35,967 nt of DNA from NCBI GenBank assembly GCA_002367695.1, contig DFDK01000107.1, forward strand, positions 6,296 through 42,262. The letters run 5' to 3'. Source of the stretch: Acidimicrobium sp. UBA3029 (GTDB lineage Bacteria; Actinomycetota; Acidimicrobiia; Acidimicrobiales; Ilumatobacteraceae). The position numbers and the translations under genes were made by a program. Each line of letters starts with the position of its first letter. The stretch's first letter is position 1. The notes beneath the pieces are model-generated. The model ran no database searches. It was not told where the DNA came from and worked only from the letters and a program-made list of their open reading frames with translations. Below, in pieces: positions 23,387 through 30,588 of the stretch.

Positions 23387-23407
23387 TTATCCACAGGTTT
23401 ATGCACA
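23387..23407 (+). promoter_or_regulatory. Pair of DnaA boxes downstream of parB
   Basis: TTATCCACA (23387-23395) is an exact DnaA box and TTATGCACA (23399-23407) differs at one base. They share orientation and are 12 bases apart. They lie in the 234-base gap between two convergent genes, so they are unlikely to be a promoter element. They are about 7 kb from the probable oriC. A DnaA-titrating or accessory origin site is possible. Confidence 0.55.
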
Positions 23408-23422
23408 GTCTGTGAGGACTGT
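23405..23422 (+). terminator. Weak hairpin, possible terminator between convergent genes
   Basis: ACAGTC, loop TGTGAG, GACTGT forms a six-base-pair stem followed by CAAGTTCTTGTTT, which is T-rich but not a continuous T run. It could end transcription of the trxB-trxA-PG-binding unit. A second stem, CACAG/CTGTG at 23457-23472, lies next to the parB stop. Neither is a strong intrinsic terminator. Confidence 0.3.
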
Positions 23423-23478
23423 CAAGTTCTTGTTTACGCTCATGCTCCACAAGAGGCACAGGGTTCTCTGTGGGCCGA

Positions 23479-24453
23479 TTAGTCCTCGATCGAAGGCCCT
23501 TCGGTCATAAGTCGGTAAATACGCTCCAGGTCTTCGAGATCGGCAAAATCAATCGTGACCTTGCCGTGTTTGCCACTCATAGTTACACCCACCGACGTTT
23601 GCAAGTGCTCAGCAAGGAGTCCTTCAAGTTCGAGCAGGCCCGGAGGGCGTAAAGTTGTGGTCTTTGCCCCAATTGGTGAGGTCGACTTTCCAGAAGTCTT
23701 GCCCGTGTTTCCTGTAGCTGATCCCCCACCTATGGATGTTGATTGAGATTGACTCTCTCTAACTGCCTCTTCAACACCTCGAACTGTCCAACCCATCTCG
23801 ACTGCGCGCTTCGCGAGTTGCTCTTGCAACGAACGGTCGGGTGTACCCAGTAATGCTTTTGCATGACCAGCAGACAGTCGTCCGTCGGCCAGTAACGACT
23901 GAATTGATGGTGGGAGTCCGAGTAGTCGCAATGCATTTGTAATTGCGGAGCGACTCTTGCCAACTTTACTTGCCACCTGCTCGTGTGTCATGTTGAAGTC
24001 TTCAAGTAGTTGTTGATACGCGGCTGCTTCTTCAAGTGGTGTGAGATCTTGTCGATGCAAGTTTTCAACGAGTGCTTGCTCCACTGATGAAACGTCGTCG
24101 GTAACACGCACAATTGCTGGAATCATTTGCAGCCCGGCACGTGAAGCGGCGCGCCAACGGCGCTCCCCAGCAATCAACTGATATCGATCGCTTCCTTCTG
24201 GGCGCACCAAAATTGGCTGTAGAACACCAATTGCCAAAATGGATGCGGTTAATTCGGCGAGTGCAGCTTCATCGAAATGCACGCGTGGCTGGTTTGGGTT
24301 TGGGTCAATTGCGTTTACTGCAATATCTTTAAGTCCTGTTGCTGATTCTGTACCGTTATTGGTACTAGTACCACTTGTGGTAGTGCTGTTGTTTCGATTG
24401 GTGGGAATTAGCGCGTCTAATCCTTTACCCAATCCGCTGCGGCGCGCCACCAC
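23479..24453 (-). CDS. parB: Chromosome-partitioning protein ParB
   Basis: The product, 324 aa, binds parS and spreads as a CTP-dependent clamp to segregate the origin. It begins RRSGLGKGLDALIP, the usual actinobacterial ParB N-terminus. The ParB/Srx CTP-binding domain has NPNQPRVHFDEAALAEL, AIGVLQPILVRP and LIAGERRWRAA; the DNA-binding part has NLHRQDLTPLEEAAAYQQLL and VASKVGKSRSAITNALRLL (helix-turn-helix). A Ser/Thr/Gly-rich linker leads to the dimerisation domain. Two adjacent GTG codons (24453, 24450) could start it. It overlaps the parA end by 29 bases. Confidence 0.96.
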   Translation of the reverse strand: MVARRSGLGKGLDALIPTNRNNSTTTSGTSTNNGTESATGLKDIAVNAIDPNPNQPRVHFDEAALAELTASILAIGVLQPILVRPEGSDRYQLIAGERRWRAASRAGLQMIPAIVRVTDDVSSVEQALVENLHRQDLTPLEEAAAYQQLLEDFNMTHEQVASKVGKSRSAITNALRLLGLPPSIQSLLADGRLSAGHAKALLGTPDRSLQEQLAKRAVEMGWTVRGVEEAVRESQSQSTSIGGGSATGNTGKTSGKSTSPIGAKTTTLRPPGLLELEGLLAEHLQTSVGVTMSGKHGKVTIDFADLEDLERIYRLMTEGPSIED

Positions 24454-25240
24454 TCACCTCCAATGCAACAGCTCGGTAGGCCTTTGCACCAGCCGAGTTT
24501 GAGTCAAATGTGGTGATTGGTTTGCCATGCGATGGAGCCTCGGCGAGTCGCACAGTGTGCGGAATAACCGTTTGGCATACTTTGTCGCCGAAGTGTTCGC
24601 GCACCTCGCCAACAACATCGGCGGATAATTTGGTTCTGGTATCAAACATGGTGCAGATAATGGTGCTGACTGCCAGGCCTGGGTTGAGGTTTTGGCTCAC
24701 CAAATCGACGTTGCGGAGTAACTGTCCTAAACCCTCAAGTGCGTAATACTGACACTGAATTGGCACGATTACTTCGCGTGCGGCGGTGAGGCCGTTGACA
24801 GTCAGGAGACCAAGTGATGGCGGACAGTCGATCAGTACATAATCAAACTGATCCAACACGGATTCAATTGCCTTTTTCAGTCGAGTTTCGCGACCCATGG
24901 CAGGCACTAACTCAATTTCGGCACCGGCTAAATCAAGGTTGGATGGTGCGACAAAAAGATTGCGAACCGCCGTGGGCTCAAGACAGTCCTCCATTGGGGT
25001 GTCATGCAATAACACGTCATAAATACTGGTTTCCATCTCACGGGTATTGAGACCTAGTCCTGTCGAGGCATTGCCCTGCGGATCAAGGTCCACAATGAGT
25101 ACCCGATATCCCTGTTCGGCTAGACAGGCACCCATATTGATGGTTGTTGTTGTCTTGCCTACGCCACCCTTTTGATTAGCCATCGCAATCACCCGTGGTA
25201 CGGGGTGCGGCGGAGTTGATTCAGATTTTGCCGAATTCAT
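24425..25240 (-). CDS. parA: Chromosome-partitioning ATPase ParA
   Basis: The product, 271 aa, is a deviant Walker-type ATPase that moves ParB-parS complexes over the nucleoid. The Walker A motif KGGVGKTT is at residues 24-31, followed by VLIVDLDPQGNASTGLG and the Walker B region VLIDCPPSLGLLTVNGL. Length is normal. The upstream gap to rsmG contains two parS sites, and the next gene is parB, as in most bacteria with an origin-proximal parAB. Confidence 0.96.
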   Translation of the reverse strand: MNSAKSESTPPHPVPRVIAMANQKGGVGKTTTTINMGACLAEQGYRVLIVDLDPQGNASTGLGLNTREMETSIYDVLLHDTPMEDCLEPTAVRNLFVAPSNLDLAGAEIELVPAMGRETRLKKAIESVLDQFDYVLIDCPPSLGLLTVNGLTAAREVIVPIQCQYYALEGLGQLLRNVDLVSQNLNPGLAVSTIICTMFDTRTKLSADVVGEVREHFGDKVCQTVIPHTVRLAEAPSHGKPITTFDSNSAGAKAYRAVALEVSGGAPQRIG

Positions 25241-25315
25241 ATAACTCTGATTCTACTGAGGGTTGATCAACCAATGGGGGATACGGTTCGAATGGGTGGC
25301 CGATGGTTCCCCAGA

Positions 25316-25331
25316 TGTTCCACGTGGAACA
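25316..25331. other. parS site 1
   Basis: TGTTCCACGTGGAACA is a perfect 16-base palindrome and a close variant of the widespread parS consensus TGTTTCACGTGAAACA (two symmetric changes). It lies in the parA-rsmG gap, 76 bases upstream of parA. ParB from the adjacent gene is the expected ligand. Its identity to site 2 supports the call. Confidence 0.93.
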
Positions 25332-25358
25332 TCCCGGACTCAAACTACAGATTTGGGT

Positions 25359-25916
25359 TTAAAAATGTTCCACGTGGAACAATGCAACCGGGCCAAGCCT
25401 TGTTGGGTCGGATACGCCAAGACTTCCCAGATCGACGTCAACCCAGCGATCTGGACTACCGGGCGGGGGTTCGCTCACCACCACATAACCACCCAGTCTG
25501 ACCAAACTCACTGCCCATCGTAGGGTGTGGAGTGGGGGACCAAAACCGCGGCTGCAGGCTGCATCGAATGAATGGGTGAAGCGTTCCTGATGTCGCAATA
25601 CCTCCACATCCCCACACACCACTTCGACCTGGTCTTGAATTCCTAATGACAGCACCGAGCGCTGAAGTGTGTCTGTGCGCTTGGCGCGCCGATCAATCAG
25701 TGTCATCTGAATTTCAGGGCGAATAATAGCGATAACCAATCCTGGGACTCCTGCTCCGCTACCTAAATCAACACAAGATGTGACCCCATCTGGCAATGCT
25801 TCGGCAAAGGTTGCCGCATGCTCAATGATCTCGGACAGGGGGGCAGACCCCAAAGCTCCAATTTTTTGGGCTTCACCGAAGATACGACGAAGACCTGGGT
25901 GATCTGCGGGCTTCAT
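25359..25916 (-). CDS. rsmG: 16S rRNA (guanine-N7)-methyltransferase RsmG
   Basis: The product, 185 aa, methylates G527 of 16S rRNA (E. coli numbering). The SAM-binding motif is CVDLGSGAGVPGLVIA (about 47-62), followed by LIDRRAKRTDTLQRSV. It ends VALFHVEHF, a C-terminus commonly seen in origin-proximal RsmG proteins because those codons contain a parS site (25366-25381). The ATG at 25916 lies within the second copy of a 14-base tandem duplication (25907-25934), which adds a five-codon ORF whose TGA overlaps this ATG. The N-terminus is slightly short for the family. Confidence 0.94.
   Translation of the reverse strand: MKPADHPGLRRIFGEAQKIGALGSAPLSEIIEHAATFAEALPDGVTSCVDLGSGAGVPGLVIAIIRPEIQMTLIDRRAKRTDTLQRSVLSLGIQDQVEVVCGDVEVLRHQERFTHSFDAACSRGFGPPLHTLRWAVSLVRLGGYVVVSEPPPGSPDRWVDVDLGSLGVSDPTRLGPVALFHVEHF
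25366..25381. other. parS site 2, inside the rsmG coding end
   Basis: TGTTCCACGTGGAACA, identical to site 1 and exactly 50 bases from it, is embedded in the last codons of rsmG, where it encodes the FHVEH of FHVEHF. Coding and partition functions therefore overlap. Confidence 0.93.
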
Positions 25917-25934
25917 GATACGGGCTTCATGATA
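25907..25934. repeat. Tandem 14-base duplication at the rsmG start
   Basis: CGGGCTTCATGATA occurs twice without a gap (25907-25920 and 25921-25934). Read on the minus strand each copy holds an ATG AAG CCC start. The upstream ATG (25928-25930) reads M-K-P-V-S-stop, and its TGA overlaps the rsmG ATG. It looks like a recent slippage or duplication event. Confidence 0.85.
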
Positions 25935-25954
25935 TAGGCCCGATGCCTACAGGC

Positions 25955-26794
25955 CTATTCGGTGGTTTCGGCTGTTTCGGCTGTTTCGGCCAACGCAACC
26001 ACTACCCGGCGATGCGGGTCCTGGCCTTGCGAGTGCGTGCTTACGCCAGTCGAGTTAACAAGAGCATCGTGCACGATCTTGCGGTCGGCAGAGTTCATCG
26101 GTTCAAGCACACGCGGTTGACCAGTAGCAAGAACATCGTCGGCAACCTTCAGAGCAAAACGGCTCAAGGCTTCACGGCGCCGCTCGCGATAGCTACCAAT
26201 ATCAACGCGCATATGGGTGTCGTGGTCGCCTAGACGGCGTTGGCTCACTACGCGAGTGAGGTCTTGCACCGCCATAAGAGTGGCGCCGCGTTGACCAACA
26301 AATATCGAGACATCATCGCCTAATACGTTGATATCAATATCTTCGCCATTGAGTGTGGAAGTTACTTGACCAACAAGGCCAGCAGCCGTCAACATTCCTT
26401 CCAGAAATGTGGTCGCAGCAGCACTCACGGTGGCTGGATCTACTGGAGGACCTTCTGGACGTGGGGCTCGCTCGGCATCTGATGATTTTCGTGGCTCACG
26501 ACGTGGTCGGTCTGACCCGGCTGTCGCTTTTGGTCCACGACGGCCCTTGGGTGCATCGCCCTCTGCGCGCGCTGCGCGCTTTGGTCCGCGATCGCGGCGT
26601 TCTGGTTTTGATCTTGGTGCTGTTGGTCGAACTCGAGCGCGAACTCGAGCTTCGCCGCGTGTGCGTCCAAACAAACCGGGTTTTGGTTCTTCAAGAACAT
26701 CAAACTCGGCATCTTCTTCTGAAACACCCAACTGATCGAGTGCCAAATTTTTTGCTGCTTCAAGTGTGTCAGCAGTTGTCTCTACCCATTCCAT
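25955..26794 (-). CDS. jag: Jag/KhpB RNA-binding protein (Jag-N, KH, R3H)
   Basis: The product, 279 aa, has an N-terminal Jag domain (TLEAAKNLALDQLGVSEEDA, then KPGLFGR), a long basic disordered linker rich in R, K, P and G, a KH domain with its GxxG loop in FVGQRGATLMAVQDL, and a C-terminal R3H domain (DIGSYRERRREALSRFA). KhpB proteins bind RNA and affect cell elongation and envelope growth. The C-terminus repeats AET from a nine-base DNA repeat. It lies between yidC and rsmG, the conserved order. Confidence 0.93.
   Translation of the reverse strand: MEWVETTADTLEAAKNLALDQLGVSEEDAEFDVLEEPKPGLFGRTRGEARVRARVRPTAPRSKPERRDRGPKRAARAEGDAPKGRRGPKATAGSDRPRREPRKSSDAERAPRPEGPPVDPATVSAAATTFLEGMLTAAGLVGQVTSTLNGEDIDINVLGDDVSIFVGQRGATLMAVQDLTRVVSQRRLGDHDTHMRVDIGSYRERRREALSRFALKVADDVLATGQPRVLEPMNSADRKIVHDALVNSTGVSTHSQGQDPHRRVVVALAETAETAETTE
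25966..25990. repeat. Nine-base tandem repeat at the jag 3' end
   Basis: TTTCGGCTG is repeated 2.8 times in frame, encoding the ETAETAET segment at the Jag C-terminus. The length is a multiple of three, so copy-number change would not shift the frame. Confidence 0.8.
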
Positions 26795-26834
26795 ACATTT
26801 CCTCGTTGCTTATTTGATGTGGCGAATAATTTAA

Positions 26835-27794
26835 TTATGGTTTTGGTCGGCGAGCAACCGAACCGCTTCGACTTTTTCCTGGAGCTTGCGGACGTCGCGA
26901 AGTACCAGAAGATTTTCCCTTTGGGGGAGTGACGCGCTTGCTCGAAAACGGCGCATCAGGTTTTGCTGCAGGTTTGATTTCTTTCTTGTTGTCCTTCTTA
27001 TCTTTTTGATTCATGTCACGTGCCTGCTCGCTCGCAGCCTGCGCTTGGCGCCCCAACGACGAATCGTGTCCATAAAAACGTTTGGTGATGTAGAACTGTT
27101 GAATGATGCGAATGATTGCCTGAACCATGTAATAGACGATCAAGCCGGTGGGAAGAAATAGTTGAAAAACAGCAAATAACACTGGCAAATACTGCATTAA
27201 TTTGGCTTGGGTAGCCGACATGGATGGACTCACTGTGCGCGACGCAACCATTTTTTGTTGCACAAAATACAACCCAGCGAGCAATGCAACAAAGCCGACA
27301 TAGATCATGCCCTTGCCAAAACTTTGGTTTACTGCATCAATCGGTGTTTGCGACAGATCTAATCCAAACGAAATCATTTCTGTCTTGCCTTTCAGCGACA
27401 GATACAAATCCGAAGTGAGATTGAGATACTTCGGAACGAACGCAGTGCCCGCACCATCGGGACGATGGATCAAACCTTGCAACGCCTTGAACATGATGAT
27501 GAACACCGGCATTTGCGCAACGATCGGCAAACACGAAGCCATCGGATTGACTTTGTGTTCTTGATACAACTTCATCATCGCTTCGTTCAGTTTTTGGCGA
27601 TCGCCTTTGAACTCAGCTTGTAGTCGTCGCATCTCTGGTTGCAGTTTTTGCATCTCGAGCATGCCTTTGGTGCTCTTGAGAGTAAGTGGTGTGATGAGCA
27701 GCATCACGACCACAGCAACTAAACCAATAGCCAGGGCGTAGTTATGGGTAAGCGAATAAAATTGTGCGATTAATCGGGAAGCAAGTTCAAACAT
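26835..27794 (-). CDS. yidC: Membrane protein insertase YidC
   Basis: The product, 319 aa, is an Oxa1/Alb3-type insertase. The first membrane segment is NYALAIGLVAVVVMLLITPL, followed by the cytoplasmic hairpin KGMLEMQKLQPEMRRLQAEF and NPMASCLPIVAQMPVFIIMF, both family signatures, then further hydrophobic segments (VGFVALLAGLYFVQQ, LPTGLIVYYMVQAII). It has no large periplasmic domain, as is usual for Gram-positive-type YidC. The tail is very basic (KSSGTSRRPQAPGKSRSG), as expected for ribosome contact. Six bases separate it from yidD. Confidence 0.95.
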   Translation of the reverse strand: MFELASRLIAQFYSLTHNYALAIGLVAVVVMLLITPLTLKSTKGMLEMQKLQPEMRRLQAEFKGDRQKLNEAMMKLYQEHKVNPMASCLPIVAQMPVFIIMFKALQGLIHRPDGAGTAFVPKYLNLTSDLYLSLKGKTEMISFGLDLSQTPIDAVNQSFGKGMIYVGFVALLAGLYFVQQKMVASRTVSPSMSATQAKLMQYLPVLFAVFQLFLPTGLIVYYMVQAIIRIIQQFYITKRFYGHDSSLGRQAQAASEQARDMNQKDKKDNKKEIKPAAKPDAPFSSKRVTPPKGKSSGTSRRPQAPGKSRSGSVARRPKP

Positions 27795-27800
27795 CTGGGG

Positions 27801-28130
27801 TCAACAACTTTCGTGGGGGCCGTCTTGGCCAGTAGAGACGGTAGGCGGTGAAATGGCCGAATTGACGCCAGTTTTGGGGATATTCATGGGAACTGGATCA
27901 AACCCTGATGGACCAAAGGGGCGACAGCGTAATAATCGCTTGACCATCAGCCAGCCACCATGGCGAGAACCATGCAAATCAATGGCTTCGTGGGCATATT
28001 CGGAACAGGAGGGGAAAAACCGACACGGAGACGGTTTATTGGGTCGCAGTGACTGATACCAACGGATACTGCGGAGCATCGCCAATTGAGTCCGAGTGTG
28101 GGGGCGGTTATGGATATGGACCGAATTCAT
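27801..28130 (-). CDS. yidD: Membrane protein insertion efficiency factor YidD
   Basis: The product, 109 aa, belongs to the YidD family (formerly DUF37). The signature is CRFFPSCSEYAHEAIDLHG, followed by GGWLMVKRLLRCRPFGPSGF and DPVP. The chosen ATG overlaps the rnpA stop as ATGA. A second ATG at 28079 gives MLRSIRWYQSLRP, closer to the usual family N-terminus, so the first 17 residues are uncertain. It lies between rnpA and yidC, the conserved order. Confidence 0.92.
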   Translation of the reverse strand: MNSVHIHNRPHTRTQLAMLRSIRWYQSLRPNKPSPCRFFPSCSEYAHEAIDLHGSRHGGWLMVKRLLRCRPFGPSGFDPVPMNIPKTGVNSAISPPTVSTGQDGPHESC

Positions 28131-28471
28131 GGTGTTGAGTGGTTGATTTTGGCCTCAATTTGGCCAATGAGACGGTCTACCAAGGCCCCAAGCTGGTCCC
28201 ACGTAGAACCAGAGGCCTTAGGTGTAACGCCAATGAGATACCAACCGGGTTGCAATTGTCCGCTGCGAGAGCTAAAAAGGGCTCGCAGTTGGCGTTTTAT
28301 ACGGTTTCTCTCAACAGCCCCACCCACCTGCCGGCCAATGGCATAGCCAATATGGGCATTTTCGAGCGAACTATCTAGGAGTAACGAACACCACAACCCA
28401 TGAGCACGAACATATGTTCCCTCTTTGGACAGTCGGGAAAAGATATCTCGGTGACGGATTCGACCAATCAA
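28127..28471 (-). CDS. rnpA: Ribonuclease P protein component
   Basis: The short form, 114 aa, starts at TTG (28471), which overlaps the rpmH stop as TTGA, and reads MIGRIRHRDIFSRLSKEG. The family signature is IGYAIGRQVGGAVERNRIKR followed by QLRALF. The protein binds the RNase P RNA and helps tRNA 5' processing. The frame is open far upstream, through all of rpmH to 28690. A GTG at 28606, four bases before the rpmH ATG, would give a 159-residue form with a 45-residue N-terminal extension, like the Thermus arrangement. Which start is used cannot be settled from the sequence. The stop overlaps the yidD ATG. Confidence 0.9.
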   Translation of the reverse strand: MIGRIRHRDIFSRLSKEGTYVRAHGLWCSLLLDSSLENAHIGYAIGRQVGGAVERNRIKRQLRALFSSRSGQLQPGWYLIGVTPKASGSTWDQLGALVDRLIGQIEAKINHSTP

Positions 28472-28602
28472 GCGGAAAGCCGGTGGCGACCCTTTGCCCG
28501 GCGAGCTTTCAGAATCGCACGGCCTGCGCGGGTACTCATGCGATGGCGAAAACCATGCTTCTTGGAGCGGCGACGGTTGTTTGGTTGGAAAGTACGTTTC
28601 AT
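28468..28602 (-). CDS. rpmH: 50S ribosomal protein L34
   Basis: The product, 44 aa, is bL34: MKRTFQPNNRRRSKKHGF continuing RHRMSTRAGRAILKARRAKG. Length and sequence are standard. A strong SD, AGGAGGGG, lies directly upstream with AGGAGG five bases from the ATG. It begins the rpmH-rnpA-yidD-yidC-jag-rsmG-parA-parB unit and is divergent from dnaA. Its stop codon overlaps the TTG proposed for rnpA. Confidence 0.97.
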   Translation of the reverse strand: MKRTFQPNNRRRSKKHGFRHRMSTRAGRAILKARRAKGRHRLSA

Positions 28603-28661
28603 GCACCCCTCCTGAGTAGCGCCTCGAGTTGACCCCGAAACGTTGATGGCTAAGGTGTCCA

Positions 28662-28690
28662 ACTCTACAGGGAACCACCAGTTTTTTCAC
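28662..28690 (-). promoter_or_regulatory. Candidate rpmH promoter
   Basis: On the minus strand GTGAAA (28685-28690) and TAGAGT (28662-28667) are 17 bases apart, about 60 bases before the rpmH ATG; each matches four of six consensus positions. A one-mismatch DnaA box (28692-28700) directly adjoins the -35 box. Confidence 0.4.
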
Positions 28691-28691
28691 C

Positions 28692-28792
28692 TGTGGAAAA
28701 CCTGCTACCTTCTTTGTCCCACCAAGATGTTGGGCTTGCTGTCCACAGGGTGTGGACAGAGTTGTGGATCATGGCAAGTGGTTGTTGGATAA
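28692..28792. promoter_or_regulatory. DnaA-box cluster in the dnaA/rpmH divergent region
   Basis: Sites seen are TGTGGAAAA (28692-28700), CTGTCCACA (28739-28747), TGTGGACAG (28751-28759), TGTGGATCA (28763-28771) and GTTGGATAA (28784-28792). They match the DnaA-box consensus, in one orientation or the other, at seven or eight of nine positions. The middle two form a perfect inverted repeat with a three-base centre. The cluster lies 36-136 bases before the dnaA start and probably mediates DnaA autoregulation; it may also be part of a split origin. Confidence 0.6.
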
Positions 28793-28827
28793 CGGTTTTA
28801 AGCAAAAGAAAGCGAAGCGGGGTCAGT

Positions 28828-30309
28828 ATGGAACAGGAAATTGAGAACCAACTTCACGTCGACAATCATGACGATGTGTGGCGTGCCACCGCCGAGGTAT
28901 TGCGTGCGCAGGTTTCGGAAGCTGTTTGGTTTTCTACTTTCAATGATGCTGTTGCTGTTTCCGACGACAAGATGAGCTTGCGACTCCAAGTTCCAAACAC
29001 ATATGTGCGGGAAAGAATTTTGACCCGCTACATGTCGCTGGTTCGCGACGCCCTCAATGAAGTGGGAGCAAGCGAGCGCCAACTATTGATTGATGTTCAG
29101 ACCAATACCGCCAACGACGTACTTCACCGCCTGAATACCTCCCCAACATCGCTGGACAGCCCAATTCAACTCAATGACTCGTTGAACGTCTCACTCAATG
29201 ACCGAACCAACAATGATTCCCAAAACAGTGAAGCTTCCATGTCTTTTGGTCAAACCCTCAAAAGCCGAACCGGCAAAGGAACTGCTGTTGGTCTCAATCC
29301 TCGCTACACGTTTGAAACATTTGTTAAGGGCGCATCTAACCAATTTGCTTTGGCTGCTGCCCAGCGAGTGGCCGAGACCCCTGGTCGGTCATATAACCCT
29401 TTGTTTATCTATGGTTCTGCGGGTTTAGGCAAGACACACTTGTTGCATGCAATTGGCTGCTACGTCCACCAGCACTACGCCCATTACGAAGTTCGCTATG
29501 TCTCCACCGAAACCTTTTTAAACGAATACGTCGACGGCATTCGCTCCAACACCATTGCTGCATTCAAACGTAGATACCGCGAAGTTGATGTGTTGCTCAT
29601 TGATGACATTCAATTCATGGAGGGTAAAGAGGGACTACAAGAAGAGTTCTTCCACACGTTCAACTCGTTGCACGGTGCCAACAAGCAAATTGTGATTTCT
29701 TCAGACCGAGTGCCGGATGCAATTCCTACCTTGGAAGACCGTTTGCGTGGCCGGTTCCGTTGGGGCCTCATTACAGACATTCAGCCGCCAGATATGGAAA
29801 CACGTCTCGCGATCTTGCGCAACAAGGCTGAGCGAGAGAACACTTTTGTTTCTAACGATGTTCTTGAGTTCATTGCTAGCAATGTCACCTCAAACATTCG
29901 TGAACTTGAAGGTGCATTGATCCGTGTTGGCGCCTATGCCAGCCTTAACAAAACAGTTGTCGATATTTCACTTGCCCAAAAACTACTTGTTGACCTTCTC
30001 ACACGAACTGCTCCAAAAACGCGTACAAGTGAGCAATTGTTGATCGAGATATCTGACCACCTTGGGTTTGATGTCGAGGCCATGAAAGGCAAAAGCCGTC
30101 AACGACCTTTGGTTCTGGCGCGCCAAACCGCAATGTATGTATTTCGTGAACTCACCGATCTCAGCTACCCAGCGATTGCAAGGTTGTTCGGTGGGCGAGA
30201 CCACACGACAGTGATTCACGCCGTTGATAAAACCAAACGGATGATGAGTGAGCGCAAACAAGTGTTTGAACAAGTGACAGAACTCGTGCAAAAATTTAAG
30301 ACGTCGTAA
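28828..30309 (+). CDS. dnaA: Chromosomal replication initiator protein DnaA
   Basis: The product, 493 aa, opens oriC and recruits the helicase. Domain I covers about residues 10-95 (VWRATAEVLRAQVSEAVWFS), domain II is a variable Asn/Ser-rich linker, domain III has NPLFIYGSAGLGKTHLLHAI (Walker A) and VDVLLIDDIQFMEGKEG (Walker B), and domain IV ends with GGRDHTTVIHAVDKTKRMM, the DNA-binding signature. The start MEQEIENQLHV is chosen because the upstream in-frame ATG (28693) would translate through the DnaA boxes and lacks family similarity. The SD is weak (GCGGGG). Confidence 0.97.
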   Translation: MEQEIENQLHVDNHDDVWRATAEVLRAQVSEAVWFSTFNDAVAVSDDKMSLRLQVPNTYVRERILTRYMSLVRDALNEVGASERQLLIDVQTNTANDVLHRLNTSPTSLDSPIQLNDSLNVSLNDRTNNDSQNSEASMSFGQTLKSRTGKGTAVGLNPRYTFETFVKGASNQFALAAAQRVAETPGRSYNPLFIYGSAGLGKTHLLHAIGCYVHQHYAHYEVRYVSTETFLNEYVDGIRSNTIAAFKRRYREVDVLLIDDIQFMEGKEGLQEEFFHTFNSLHGANKQIVISSDRVPDAIPTLEDRLRGRFRWGLITDIQPPDMETRLAILRNKAERENTFVSNDVLEFIASNVTSNIRELEGALIRVGAYASLNKTVVDISLAQKLLVDLLTRTAPKTRTSEQLLIEISDHLGFDVEAMKGKSRQRPLVLARQTAMYVFRELTDLSYPAIARLFGGRDHTTVIHAVDKTKRMMSERKQVFEQVTELVQKFKTS

Positions 30310-30588
30310 CGCACCTGACCATGAACGCTTCTTTACTGCAACACACCATGTGGACAACTATGTGTAAAGACAGTGCGCGGTCGGTGGATAAACATTGGTT
30401 GTCCACCACACCAAAAACTACACAGTTGCAAGATGTGATGAACGGGTTGGGTGTGTGTGGGGTTGTAAACCTTGTTGCAATTGGGAAACACACCGTTTAT
30501 CCACAATCCACAGGACTTATTACTGTTATTAGTTCTTCTTACAAACATCCACATTTAACGATAAAAGCGTGACGCGAAGGAGCAGGCC
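30310..30588. other. Probable oriC (dnaA-dnaN intergenic region)
   Basis: This 279-base gap holds several DnaA boxes: TGTGGACAA (30349-30357), GGTGGATAA (30383-30391), TTGTCCACC (30399-30407), the exact TTATCCACA (30497-30505), CAATCCACA (30504-30512) and ACATCCACA (30545-30553). An AT-rich stretch at about 30514-30567 could be the unwinding element. The dnaA-dnaN gap is the usual oriC position in actinobacteria. The end of the region also holds the dnaN SD, GAAGGAG. Confidence 0.85.

Noticed and set aside
22760..23478. A frameshifted amidase domain after the CwlM-like gene
   Set aside because: I read all three plus-strand frames after the stop and found no amidase motif or continuous frame before parB.
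28693..28827. Upstream in-frame extension of dnaA
   Set aside because: It covers the DnaA-box cluster and does not resemble DnaA domain I. The start at 28828 fits homologues.
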